This document shows positions 1-7,575 of a stretch of 17,735 bases of DNA, in pieces. Below the pieces are notes generated by a model. That model saw nothing but the letters and a program-made list of their open reading frames with translations. It made no database searches and was not told the origin of the DNA. Position numbers and translations under genes: made by a program. Source of the stretch: Gemmatimonadota bacterium. GTDB lineage: Bacteria > JAAXHH01. The DNA lies in NCBI GenBank assembly GCA_026713285.1, contig JAPOOT010000343.1, positions 1-17,735 of the forward strand. The letters run 5' to 3'. Positions within the stretch are counted from its first letter, which is position 1; every line of letters starts with the position of its first letter.

Positions 1-315
1 GAGGTCCGTAAACTGATCCGCGCCATCGGGTCGAGCGCTTTTCATCCCATGGTCGATACGATCCACATGAATATCGAAGAGACCTCTCTCGTCCAGCCGA
101 TCCAAGACTGCGGCGCCAGTCTCAGGCACGTGCATCTCTGTGAAAGCCACGGCGGTCTGCCGGGAACCGGCCGAATCGACTTCGCGGAAGTAATCCGTGC
201 CCTGAAAGGCATAAACTATCCGCATTTTGCCTCGGTGAAGGTCTACAGAAAGGCCGGGTTGCGGGAAGCGGTGGAGCGGAGTATGGCTTACTTCTGGGGA
301 TTGCGGTCGGGATAG
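1..315 (+). CDS. Sugar phosphate isomerase/epimerase, C-terminal part (5' end outside window)
   Basis: The frame is open from base 1 to the TAG at 313-315, so this is the last ~104 codons of a gene that starts upstream; the ATG at 49 is internal. The translation fits the xylose-isomerase-like TIM barrel (AP_endonuc_2 family, as in D-tagatose 3-epimerase and hydroxypyruvate isomerase). Visible blocks are DTIHMNIEE, with the Asp and His usual at the metal site, then HVHLCESHGGLPGTGRIDF, the His strand followed by the substrate-loop R/P-G-x-G-x-I/D pattern. The final strand reads ASVKVYR where many epimerases carry their second catalytic Glu, so the chemistry may differ from D-tagatose 3-epimerase. 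It converges with the Gfo/Idh oxidoreductase at 390-1406, a frequent functional partner of such isomerases in sugar and inositol catabolism. The fold is confident and the substrate is unknown. Confidence 0.85.
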   Translation, partial: EVRKLIRAIGSSAFHPMVDTIHMNIEETSLVQPIQDCGASLRHVHLCESHGGLPGTGRIDFAEVIRALKGINYPHFASVKVYRKAGLREAVERSMAYFWGLRSG

Positions 316-354
316 GCTTGCTGCCAATGGATCGGCTCTGGCGGGGCCGTGATG

Positions 355-413
355 TCAGGGCCATTCCGGCTTTTGCGGATGACACGTCTTCAGGGCCATT
401 CCGGCTTTTGCGG
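355..413. repeat. Two identical 24-bp direct repeats, 35-bp period (REP-like)
   Basis: The 24 bases at 355-378 (beginning TCAGGGCCATTCC) recur exactly at 390-413, separated by 11 bases that do not match. Each copy contains an imperfect inverted repeat, CATtCCG ... CGG(ATG in copy 1 only), around a GCTTTTG loop. This resembles the small dispersed palindromes (CATTCCGGC-type) found many times in some bacterial genomes. The copies lie between two convergent genes. The right copy enters the 3' end of the oxidoreductase gene and supplies its last codons and its stop. Confidence 0.75.
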
Positions 414-1406
414 GTGGCCGGTGCGGATGGATTCCAACCCCGCTTCGCATACCGCCACGACGCGTGCGCCGATCCGTGCCGGGATCGGGTTTTCCATTTT
501 GCCGTCGAGCGTATCCAGGAAGTCCACGACGGACCGGCCCCAGCCGTGGCCGCCCACGGCGGCATCGTCCGAGGCATTGGGTAGTACGATCGGTTCCTTC
601 CCACGGCGGTACAGCTTGCCATTCCATAGCGTCCCCTCGGTGCCATAGACGGCCAGCATGCCGCCTCCCATGCCTTCCCCCGAGCAACCGCTGGAGACGA
701 AAACCTTTCCGAGCACCCCGTTCTCGAATTTCAACATGACGATATAGCAGTCGTCCGAGGGATACTCGGGCACGCTCAGTTTGCTGCCGTAGGCGAAGAC
801 CTCGCCGACGGGCGAATCGACTGTGGACAGGATGTTGTCTATGGGATGGCAGCCACCGCCAAGGAGTATGTTCTGCGGGTTATCCCGGTCGATCCGCCAC
901 GGCGTGTGGCCCCGCCCGCCCGGATGGTAGATGGTCCACATGTCGTGGATATAGTCGCCCTGGACAAAGAAGATGTCCCCGATCTCACCCGATCGGGCTG
1001 CCATGGACATTTCCCGCCAGGGGTACATGTAGCGGATGGTATGATCCGTCATCACCGTCAGGCCCGTCCTGTCGGCGGCGTCGATGATGCGTCGGGCGTC
1101 GGGGACGGAGGTGGCCAACGGCTTCTCCACGAGGGCGTGGGCGCCGAACTCCAGGGCCATGACGGCCTGATCGGCGTGCAGGTGGTCCGGACCGGCCACG
1201 GCGACGATGTCCGGCCGTGTATCCGCGATCAGTGTACGAAGGTCGTCACTGGTAGCGGCATCGGGATAGAGCGACCTGGCCGCTGCAAGTTTGGCCTCGA
1301 CCGGGTCGAAGAGGGCGGTCACACGGGCGCGGCCGCTCTGTTCCGCCACGTGGGCAACGTATTTTCCGGCGCTGCCGCAGCCGCTCAGGAGTAGGGAATA
1401 GGACAT
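390..1406 (-). CDS. Gfo/Idh/MocA family NAD(P)-dependent oxidoreductase
   Basis: A 338-residue protein, the usual length for the family. The N-terminus is a Rossmann strand-turn (SYSLLLSGCGSAGKYVAHVAEQ), here with GCGSAG in place of the classical GxGxxG. It is followed by DPVEAK at the end of the second strand and by the family signature EKPLATS near residue 95, whose Lys is catalytic. The C-terminal half is the mixed alpha/beta substrate domain with HTIRYMYPWREMSM and a GGGCHPIDN segment whose His is typically catalytic. Members oxidise or reduce sugars, inositols and related polyols. The ATG at 1406 lies 27 nt after the stop of the amidohydrolase-like gene, so they are probably co-transcribed. 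The SD is weak (GAGG about 11 nt upstream). The last eight residues (HPQKPEWP) and the TGA come from the 24-bp repeat, so the ancestral C-terminus was probably different. No signal peptide is visible, so it is cytoplasmic. Confidence 0.92.
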   Translation of the reverse strand: MSYSLLLSGCGSAGKYVAHVAEQSGRARVTALFDPVEAKLAAARSLYPDAATSDDLRTLIADTRPDIVAVAGPDHLHADQAVMALEFGAHALVEKPLATSVPDARRIIDAADRTGLTVMTDHTIRYMYPWREMSMAARSGEIGDIFFVQGDYIHDMWTIYHPGGRGHTPWRIDRDNPQNILLGGGCHPIDNILSTVDSPVGEVFAYGSKLSVPEYPSDDCYIVMLKFENGVLGKVFVSSGCSGEGMGGGMLAVYGTEGTLWNGKLYRRGKEPIVLPNASDDAAVGGHGWGRSVVDFLDTLDGKMENPIPARIGARVVAVCEAGLESIRTGHPQKPEWP

Positions 1407-1433
1407 GGCAGTTATGGCCTCTACGACCCCAGG

Positions 1434-2870
1434 TCACTTCACCTGCTCCAGCCTGGTCCGGTACTTGTCATACAGGTCGGTGTGCTTGCTGCTGATATCG
1501 ACCGGCCGGCCCTGGATGAATGCCCGTTCCACCTGGGTCATGATCTCGAGCGGGTCCCCGTCGGTCACGATCAGCGTGGCGTCCTTGCCCGTCTCCAGGG
1601 AACCCAGCCTGTCTTCCACCCCGAGGATACGCGCGGGATAGAGCGTGACGGACTTTAACGCCTCTTCCCTGGGCAGGCCGTAGGCCGCCGCGGTCGCGGC
1701 GTGGTAGGGCAGGTTTCGTACGTTCGAACCGCCGCCGCCTACGAGCCATACCCTGCGCTCGCCGATGCAGAATTCCAGGCCGGCTTCATAGAGTTTCAGG
1801 GCGTTGGTGAACGGCGCGTCATACGCTTCCCAACGGCGAGCGGGAAGGTAATGCACGGCGCCGATGATCACGGGGATCGCGTTTTCCTTCAAGCGGTCCG
1901 CCACCCGCCATACGTCCGCCCCGCCGACCAGGATGATCTTGAGATCTTCGGCGAGGGCCCAGTCGATAGCGGCGTGGATCTGTTTTACTTCAGATGCGTG
2001 TACGAGAACGGGAAGTTCTTTTTTAAGCACAGGGATCATCGACTCCCAACCGAGGTCGGAGGGATGAAACGGCCCGCCGTCGCGTTCGGCCTCCTTCGCG
2101 ATCATGTACGCCTTTGCTTCCCGAAAGGCGTCGCGAAGCATGGTAAGGGCTTCCCTGCGCGCTTCGACCTGCTTCTCCCGGCTGTCCGCACCGGGAAAAT
2201 CGAATACGCGGTAGGATGGCCAGCGTACGTGAAGTCCCACCGTCGATTGCAGCGTCATTTCCTCGGTGGTCCAGCCATCCAGCGCGATAAGGCCGGAAAG
2301 ACCGGAGATCAGGCCGCCACTGGGCATGGTCAGGGCGGTCAGTATCCCGTTCGCGCGGGCAACAGGGAAGTACTCGCTGTCGGGATTCACGGCGGTAACC
2401 GCGCGGACGCTCGGTGTAACGTCCCCGATTTCCACGTTGTCCTGGGTCGCCCGCACCGAGCTGATCTCGGTCAGTCCCAGGGTCGTCGGCGCGGCGATCA
2501 GCCCGGGATACACATGTTTCCCCGTAACGTCGATGACCAGCGTGTTTTCGGGCAGGGCCAGATCGGTCCCGATACCTGTAATTACGCCATCATCAAAGAG
2601 CACCGTGGCGCCTTCGAGGACAGCGCCGCTCACCGTATGCACGGTTCCGCCGGTCAGGGCGATGGGACGAGCCTGCGGTCCGGCGGGTTTCTGCTTGGAA
2701 GCAGCCGCCTCGTGGACCATGGGACCGGATGCGAGACCAGCAATCAATAGTACAGTCATCGTCCGCATCCAACAGGCGCCTGCGAGTACAGCCATCGTTC
2801 GATTCCAACAGGCACCGGAAGACTTCGCCGAACGCCGCGTCCCCTGGTTTGTCCGGGGCAATATCATCAT
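1434..2870 (-). CDS. Amidohydrolase-like protein (imidazolonepropionase-related) with degenerate metal site
   Basis: About 478 residues with the amidohydrolase architecture. A small beta-sandwich part (ALTGGTVHTVSG ... GVITGIG) is followed by GKHVYPGLIAAPTTLGL near residues 118-132 and ends in ARILGVEDRLGSLETGKDATLIVTDGDPL. The HxH metal motif normally after PGLID is replaced by AAPTT, and the late metal Asp region reads VWLVGGGGSNVRNLPYHAA with no Asp. It is therefore probably not a classical metallohydrolase, though such members occur beside intact ones in other genomes. Start choice: ATG 2870 has GGAGG 6 nt upstream (2877-2881). A TTG at 2876 is less likely. ATG 2768 would give a shorter, more typical signal peptide (MRTMTVLLIAGLASG...) but has no SD. 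The protein looks exported. The leader carries a duplicated 12-residue unit. It starts 39 nt after the stop of the double amidohydrolase, probably in the same operon. Confidence 0.85.
   Translation of the reverse strand: MMILPRTNQGTRRSAKSSGACWNRTMAVLAGACWMRTMTVLLIAGLASGPMVHEAAASKQKPAGPQARPIALTGGTVHTVSGAVLEGATVLFDDGVITGIGTDLALPENTLVIDVTGKHVYPGLIAAPTTLGLTEISSVRATQDNVEIGDVTPSVRAVTAVNPDSEYFPVARANGILTALTMPSGGLISGLSGLIALDGWTTEEMTLQSTVGLHVRWPSYRVFDFPGADSREKQVEARREALTMLRDAFREAKAYMIAKEAERDGGPFHPSDLGWESMIPVLKKELPVLVHASEVKQIHAAIDWALAEDLKIILVGGADVWRVADRLKENAIPVIIGAVHYLPARRWEAYDAPFTNALKLYEAGLEFCIGERRVWLVGGGGSNVRNLPYHAATAAAYGLPREEALKSVTLYPARILGVEDRLGSLETGKDATLIVTDGDPLEIMTQVERAFIQGRPVDISSKHTDLYDKYRTRLEQVK
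2749..2820. repeat. Imperfect 36-bp tandem duplication in the amidohydrolase leader
   Basis: Bases 2749-2784 and 2785-2820 are adjacent copies of a 36-bp unit starting AGTACAG, with 28 of 36 positions matching by eye. In the protein they give GACWNRTMAVLA followed by GACWMRTMTVLL. The duplication is in frame and lies between the SD-supported start and the hydrophobic core of the signal peptide. Confidence 0.8.
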
Positions 2871-2909
2871 CTCCAACCTCCATTCGCCGGGAAACCGGCC
2901 TGTCCGGTC

Positions 2910-5900
2910 CTACGCCTCCGGCGACGCTTCCCCGGTCTCGGACGAACCTTCGTCCGCATCGGGCGACTTGAGCAGTTTCTGAATCAGTCTCGTTCTTTCT
3001 GCTTCCACTTCTTTCCTCATCTGCCTGTCTTCATCGATATCGAAGTATCTTCTTCCGTCTATCCAGGTCTGTTCGCATTTCGTATACGTGGACAGGGGAT
3101 GGCCGTTCCAGATCACGAAATCGGCGTCCTTGCCCGGTTCGAGCGATCCAACCCAGGGATCGATGGCCAATTGCTTCGCCGCGTTGAGCGTGACAAACTT
3201 CAGGGCTTCCACCTCGTCGACCCCGCCGTATTTCACCGCCTTTGCCGCCTCGGTGTTCAGTCGCCGGGCGAGTTCATCGCTGTCTGAGTTGAAGGTGACC
3301 AGTACGCCCGCGTCGTGCATCAAGGCCCCGTTGTAGGGAATGGCGTCGTAGGCTTCCACCTTGAAGGCCCACCAGTCGCTGAAGGCAGAAGCACCCGCGC
3401 CATGGGCGGCCAGTTCGGGCGCGACCTTGTACCCCTCCAGCACGTGTTGAAAGGTGCCGATCGTAAAACCGTAATCCTCGGCCACCCGAAGGAGCATCAG
3501 GATCTCGTCCTGTCGATAGGAATGACAGTGGACGAGACGCTCACCGGTCAGGATCTCCTGCAGCGTTTCCAGTTCGAGGTCGCGCCGGGGAGGGACGACG
3601 CCGGAATTATCTTCCAGAGCGTTGAACCGGTCCCACGACTGTTGATATTCCCGGGCCGCGCGGAAACGGTCGCGGATGATCTGTTCGACCCCCATGCGGG
3701 TCTGTGGATAGCGGTCGCTGAGAATGCGCCAGTTGCTGCGCTTGACGTTTTCGCCCAGGGCGAACTTGATCCCCGCCTTGGCTTCGGAGAATTTGAGTTC
3801 CTCGGGGCCTGTACCCCATCTCAGCTTGATGACCTGGTTCTTGCCGCCAATCGGATTGGCCGAGCCGTGCAATACGTTGGCCACGGTGAGACCGCCTGCC
3901 AGCTCCCGGTACATGGCGATATCGTAGCTGTCGATGACGTCTCCGATACCCACCTCGGCGGTCACGGCCTGCGTACCCTCGTTGATGCCCTCCATGATGG
4001 CGGTGTGCGAATGGGCGTCGATGATGCCGGGCGTGACGTGCTTGCCGGTACCGTCGATTTCTACGGCGTCCGCTGACGTTTCGAGGTTCGTGCCCACCTC
4101 GTCGATCTTCCCTGCGCGGATCAGCACGTCCGCGTTTTCCAGTTTGCCCCGCTCGTCCAGCGTCCACACCGTGGCGTTCCGCACGACGAGGTGTTCCGGT
4201 TGCGCAAGCGCGCTTTCTCTGCCGAAGGCTCCGGGTGGATACAGCGCCGGCGGTTCGGCAGCCGCGGCGGACTTCGGAATCTCCAGCGTTTCCGCTTCAT
4301 GCTCCGCGATGCGTTCCGCTGACCAGCTCACGCTTTCGCCGCCGGGGCGGACCCCTTGGCCGGTGATTCGGTCTCCCTGGACAGAACCCGAAAAACGCCA
4401 TACGCCGGCGTCACCCAGCGCTTCATGCTCAACGCTGAACGCGATACGGGTATCGTCCAGATCCATGCGGTCCGCCTTGATCGTGGTACCTTCCTTGTCT
4501 ATGGTGCCCTTCGGAGCACTCGCCGAACCTTCAATGGCCAGCGAAAGGCTGTCTCCCTGCAGGACGACGAGCCACGTCCCCCGTGGATCGACTATCGGGC
4601 GTGGGGTGACCACGTGACGGTTACCCGCGACCCACACATCTTGCACGCGCACGCCCTCAGCGAACAGGGGGCCGTCGGTAATGGTCATGTTGGCCAGTTT
4701 CCCGGACTCCAGGGTACCGAGTTGACGGCTGAGGCCAAGCATGGACGCAGGGGTCGTAGTCAACGAGGCCAGCGCGGCTTCATAATCCAGTCCGTGCTCG
4801 ATCGCTTCCCGCACCCTTTCGTGAAAGTCGGCGCTTTTCCCCAACCTTGTACTGCTCAGCGCGATGGGGATCCCGGACCGGTGCAATTGGCCCGGATTCC
4901 CGGGCGCTAGGTCCCAGTGCCGCAGTTCTTCCAGCGTGACGTCCACGGCGTCTTCCGGCGTGGTTACGGAGAGATCTTCCGACCGTGGAAAATCGAGCGG
5001 CAGGATGACCGGCGCGCCCACTTCGCGCACCGCGTCCAGCATGCGGTATTCATGGCCGCTGCCCCGCACGAGGAATCGAAGTCCGAATTCATCCGCCAGG
5101 CGGGCGGCGCGCAGGAAGGCGTGGTCGTCATCGACACTCAAAAGTACGGCCTGGCCGCGGGCGACTACCCCGTCCAGCGCCGCCAGTGCGTCATTGTCCT
5201 CCGGGCGTTCCTGCTGGGGATTCTCCGCGAAAGCCGCATGGGCGTCCCGGTACCATTGCGCGTCCAGGATCGTCTGCCGCATGAGGGCCGCGACGCCCAT
5301 CATGGAGGCCGGATAGGTGCGGTTCCGGTTTCTCTTCATGCGCAGATGCTGGAATACATCGCGCTTCAGTATGTTCTCGTTGGGCGATCCGGAACCCAGG
5401 TTCACCACAACGCTGCTGCCAGAGAAAACGCCTCGATCGGCTACGACCATGGCCGCCGCGAAACCGGATTTACGCAGCCGGGCGAGTTCCTGCTCACTGA
5501 CGCGGTATGCTTCGCCGGCGGTTCGTTCAGGACGAACGCCGGGATTCCAGTGGGTCGATCCCGTGGACTTCTCCGCTTCCTCTTCCGGCAGGCCGGCCTG
5601 CGTGAACATCTCGATCAACCCGGGATAAATGGTCTTGCCGGAATAGTCCCACCGCTGGGCATCCGGTGGAACGTCGACGGATGCTCCGGCTTCCACGATC
5701 AGCCCGTCCCGGACGATCACGACGCCCCTGTCGATCACGAAATCGGGCCGGACGTAAATCCGGGCGTCCTCCAGGGCGTGGACGCGCGAGGGATTCTCCC
5801 GCAGTCCCGTCTGCGGCGCCGTCTGCTGGGCTTCCGCAGCGAGGGTGACCGCCCCGGACAGCAGCATGGCCGGGATCATGATCCAACAGGTTTTCAGCAT
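2910..5900 (-). CDS. Secreted double amidohydrolase (degenerate N-terminal half, intact C-terminal half)
   Basis: 996 residues from ATG 5900, which has AGGAGG 6 nt upstream; an upstream TTG at 5945 is not needed. A Sec signal peptide (MLKTCWIMIPAMLLSGAVTLAAEA) heads the protein. Residues ~30-435 form a first amidohydrolase-like domain ending LSRQLGTLESGKLANMTITDG. There PGLIEMFTQAG (93-103) replaces PGLIDxHxH, so the metal motif is lost. Residues ~441-530 are a beta-rich linker domain. Residues ~570-965 form a second amidohydrolase domain with intact candidate ligands: DAHSH (His 630/632), VHCHS (791/793), FQH (819) and NSDSD (873/875), ending VGSLEPGKDADFVIWNG. The C-terminal tail is charged. 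The catalytic half resembles imidazolonepropionase-like cyclic amidohydrolases and prolidase-type members; the substrate is unknown. It follows the selenoprotein gene by 72 nt and precedes a second, single-domain relative by 39 nt. Such large/small pairs recur in Bacteroidota and related groups. Confidence 0.9.
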   Translation of the reverse strand: MLKTCWIMIPAMLLSGAVTLAAEAQQTAPQTGLRENPSRVHALEDARIYVRPDFVIDRGVVIVRDGLIVEAGASVDVPPDAQRWDYSGKTIYPGLIEMFTQAGLPEEEAEKSTGSTHWNPGVRPERTAGEAYRVSEQELARLRKSGFAAAMVVADRGVFSGSSVVVNLGSGSPNENILKRDVFQHLRMKRNRNRTYPASMMGVAALMRQTILDAQWYRDAHAAFAENPQQERPEDNDALAALDGVVARGQAVLLSVDDDHAFLRAARLADEFGLRFLVRGSGHEYRMLDAVREVGAPVILPLDFPRSEDLSVTTPEDAVDVTLEELRHWDLAPGNPGQLHRSGIPIALSSTRLGKSADFHERVREAIEHGLDYEAALASLTTTPASMLGLSRQLGTLESGKLANMTITDGPLFAEGVRVQDVWVAGNRHVVTPRPIVDPRGTWLVVLQGDSLSLAIEGSASAPKGTIDKEGTTIKADRMDLDDTRIAFSVEHEALGDAGVWRFSGSVQGDRITGQGVRPGGESVSWSAERIAEHEAETLEIPKSAAAAEPPALYPPGAFGRESALAQPEHLVVRNATVWTLDERGKLENADVLIRAGKIDEVGTNLETSADAVEIDGTGKHVTPGIIDAHSHTAIMEGINEGTQAVTAEVGIGDVIDSYDIAMYRELAGGLTVANVLHGSANPIGGKNQVIKLRWGTGPEELKFSEAKAGIKFALGENVKRSNWRILSDRYPQTRMGVEQIIRDRFRAAREYQQSWDRFNALEDNSGVVPPRRDLELETLQEILTGERLVHCHSYRQDEILMLLRVAEDYGFTIGTFQHVLEGYKVAPELAAHGAGASAFSDWWAFKVEAYDAIPYNGALMHDAGVLVTFNSDSDELARRLNTEAAKAVKYGGVDEVEALKFVTLNAAKQLAIDPWVGSLEPGKDADFVIWNGHPLSTYTKCEQTWIDGRRYFDIDEDRQMRKEVEAERTRLIQKLLKSPDADEGSSETGEASPEA

Positions 5901-5972
5901 GGTTTTCCTCCTGCGGAAACGATTCAGGTGCTGATTAAAACCCAAAGCAACACAATAGCTTACTAAAATCCA

Positions 5973-6533
5973 CTACATCAATTGTTCAATGACTTTGTCC
6001 AATGCCTGGTCGATCCGGGCAGCGAGTGCTTTCCCATCCAATCGGCCGATGGGATGATCGATCTCGACGATGGGATAGCCACCGTTTCCCAGTTGTTCGG
6101 CCATCACCCGTGCGGTGTGAGTAAAGTTGGACGTACAAAGCAGTGCGGCCGGTAGTCCAAGGTGCTCGAGCATGAGGGCATCGTGCATGCTGCACGCGCT
6201 GCAGGACCCTCAGTCTCCGACTCCCACGAGTGCGAAATTGCAGCGTCTTACGATAAGACCGGTCATCTCTTCCGACAGCACGCGACTCGCGCTTTCCTTG
6301 GTGTATTCGACCGGTTCCACAGGATGGGCCATGCGAATCGTTAACTGCTCGAAGAGGCCGCGCAGGATCACGTCTGAATTGGGCTTGCCGTTTCCCACCA
6401 GCGCGGCGGTGACATGCTGAACACCCAGGGGCCGCCGCGCCATGCGAAGGGTCGACGTGTCGGCCGAGGCCGTGGGATCAACGAGGGTTACCGGCATTCT
6501 CACGCGCTCCATGTTTCCGCGGAATGCGGACAT
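5973..6533 (-). CDS. UGSC family selenoprotein, read through in-frame TGA (Sec)
   Basis: Two open stretches in one frame are separated only by the TGA at 6210-6212. Reading it as selenocysteine (U) gives LVGVGDUGSCSACSMHDAL, the defining U-G-S-C motif of the UGSC (seleno)protein family, followed by the family's usual S/C-x-x-HDA helix. Other family-like blocks are the N-terminal VTLVDPTA, NGKPNSDVILRGLFEQL and the distal PAALLCTSNFTHTARVMAEQLG. The frame ends at the TAG at 5973-5975. The longest ATG form (6533) has 186 residues with U at 108. ATG 6497 (MPVTLVDPT, 174 residues, U at 96) fits family N-termini better and has GGAG 9 nt upstream; ATG 6512 is also possible. A CGTGCA/TGCACG hairpin follows the TGA by 13 nt. 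U with C four residues on makes a redox (UxxC-like) role likely; the reaction is unknown. It follows the SDGLPVVPP gene closely. Expression requires SelA/B/C/D elsewhere in the genome. Confidence 0.9.
6176..6209 (-). promoter_or_regulatory. Candidate bacterial SECIS hairpin just 3' of the Sec codon
   Basis: Immediately after the TGA, in - strand sense, a perfect 6-bp stem CGTGCA/TGCACG closes a GCA loop (6182-6196). An outer GGG (6207-6209) can pair with CCC (6176-6178). Bacterial SECIS elements lie inside the coding region directly downstream of UGA with an apical loop roughly 15-35 nt away, and this loop starts 19 nt after the codon. The sequence is poorly conserved between species, so the position is the main support. 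An alternative local stem, CTGCA/TGCAG, also exists. Confidence 0.5.
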
Positions 6534-6547
6534 TCAGTACGTCCCAG

Positions 6548-7567
6548 TCATTGCCTGGTGGCGCAGGTTGAGATCCGGCGCGTGACCGGCCTCGACCCGA
6601 CGCCCCTGCCCGAACCCAGCCACGGCGGAATGATGGCGGAATGTCCGCCGGCCGATCCTCCAGCGAACATGATCCATATGCCATCCCGGTCCGGCGTCAG
6701 CGTGACGGTTTCTTCGGGTCCCAGGTCGTCGTGCCTGCCCGTTGCCTGGATTTCACGTCCCGTGGCCGCCGTGCGTTCAAATAGCGCCTCGCGGATCATT
6801 GCACGAGTCCACCCGGCCCGGCTGAATACCGATCGGTGTTCCGGGCAGATGACGAATACGATGGCCGCGCCGGCGTAGTTGGTCGTCCGGGCGACGCGCA
6901 CAAACGAGTCGATCAGGCCATCGGGGTCGTCGTTAACGTGGTCGGCCACGGAATGGGGAGCTTCGGCGGCAAGGACCGTGACGGCGTTTTTGTCCGGGGA
7001 AACGCCCAGTTCTTCGCCCTGGGTCGGCCAGCCGGCGCAACGGGCTTCCGGCAGACAGTAAGCGATGCGTCCGGCATGGGCTATCGTCGCCCGGTCCAGG
7101 TCACCCGGCACGCTGCCGACCCCGTTTCGTATGACCAGGTTCAAGGCACGCCCCACCGTCAGATTGGACCGGTTGCCCGCACCAAGCACGGCCGTTTCCG
7201 GATTGAAACGCAACGATTCCACAACGGGACCGTGGACGATCGCCAGGGGTGCGGCGCCGCCGGTGCTGGCCGACGGCCCGACGATATTGAACGCCGGGTC
7301 CAGGATGGCCTCGACCGCGGCCAGGACGACAGGGAACAGTGCATCAGTGCACCCCGCCATAACCGCGTTCGCCGCCACCAGTTCGGCTGAGATGGATCTG
7401 TTCCGCTCAGGCACCGTGCCGATTTCCCGGTCCGGTTCGATGCCGTGCGCATCGAGCATCCGATCGATGCGATCGCGGACGGGCGGCACCACGGGAAGGC
7501 CATCCGACCAGCCCCGGTCGAAGGCGTATTCTATGGCATTAATTTCGGATTCGACCTGGTGGGCCAT
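6548..7567 (-). CDS. SDGLPVVPP-family protein of unknown function, partner of the UGSC selenoprotein
   Basis: 339 residues from ATG 7567. The frame stays open to 7975, but the upstream part overlaps the cytochrome gene antiparallel to its codon pattern and is arginine/proline-rich noise; the recognisable protein begins at MAHQVESEINAIEYAFDRGW. The signature SDGLPVVPP is at residues 21-29. Other notable blocks are the ISAELVAANAVMAGC segment, the glycine/serine-rich NIVGPSASTGGAAPLAIVHGP and a C-terminal MFAGGSAGGHSAIIP ... GSRPVTR. In my recollection this family commonly neighbours UGSC proteins; its reaction is unknown. The ATG lies 8 nt after the cytochrome stop and GGCAGG inside the cytochrome's last codons may serve as SD, suggesting translational coupling. 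The selenoprotein gene follows 14-50 nt downstream depending on its start. No signal peptide is visible. Confidence 0.8.
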   Translation of the reverse strand: MAHQVESEINAIEYAFDRGWSDGLPVVPPVRDRIDRMLDAHGIEPDREIGTVPERNRSISAELVAANAVMAGCTDALFPVVLAAVEAILDPAFNIVGPSASTGGAAPLAIVHGPVVESLRFNPETAVLGAGNRSNLTVGRALNLVIRNGVGSVPGDLDRATIAHAGRIAYCLPEARCAGWPTQGEELGVSPDKNAVTVLAAEAPHSVADHVNDDPDGLIDSFVRVARTTNYAGAAIVFVICPEHRSVFSRAGWTRAMIREALFERTAATGREIQATGRHDDLGPEETVTLTPDRDGIWIMFAGGSAGGHSAIIPPWLGSGRGVGSRPVTRRISTCATRQ

Positions 7568-7575
7568 CAGCAGCG

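Noticed and set aside
1701..2750. A 349-codon + strand open frame antisense to the amidohydrolase-like gene (and a similar one at 4917-5966)
   Set aside because: Both mirror the codon pattern of well-supported - strand genes and show no family motifs.
6210..6212. TGA as an ordinary nonsense mutation making a pseudogene
   Set aside because: It sits exactly at the U of the U-G-S-C motif, the reading frame is intact on both sides with family-like sequence, and there is no other disruption.
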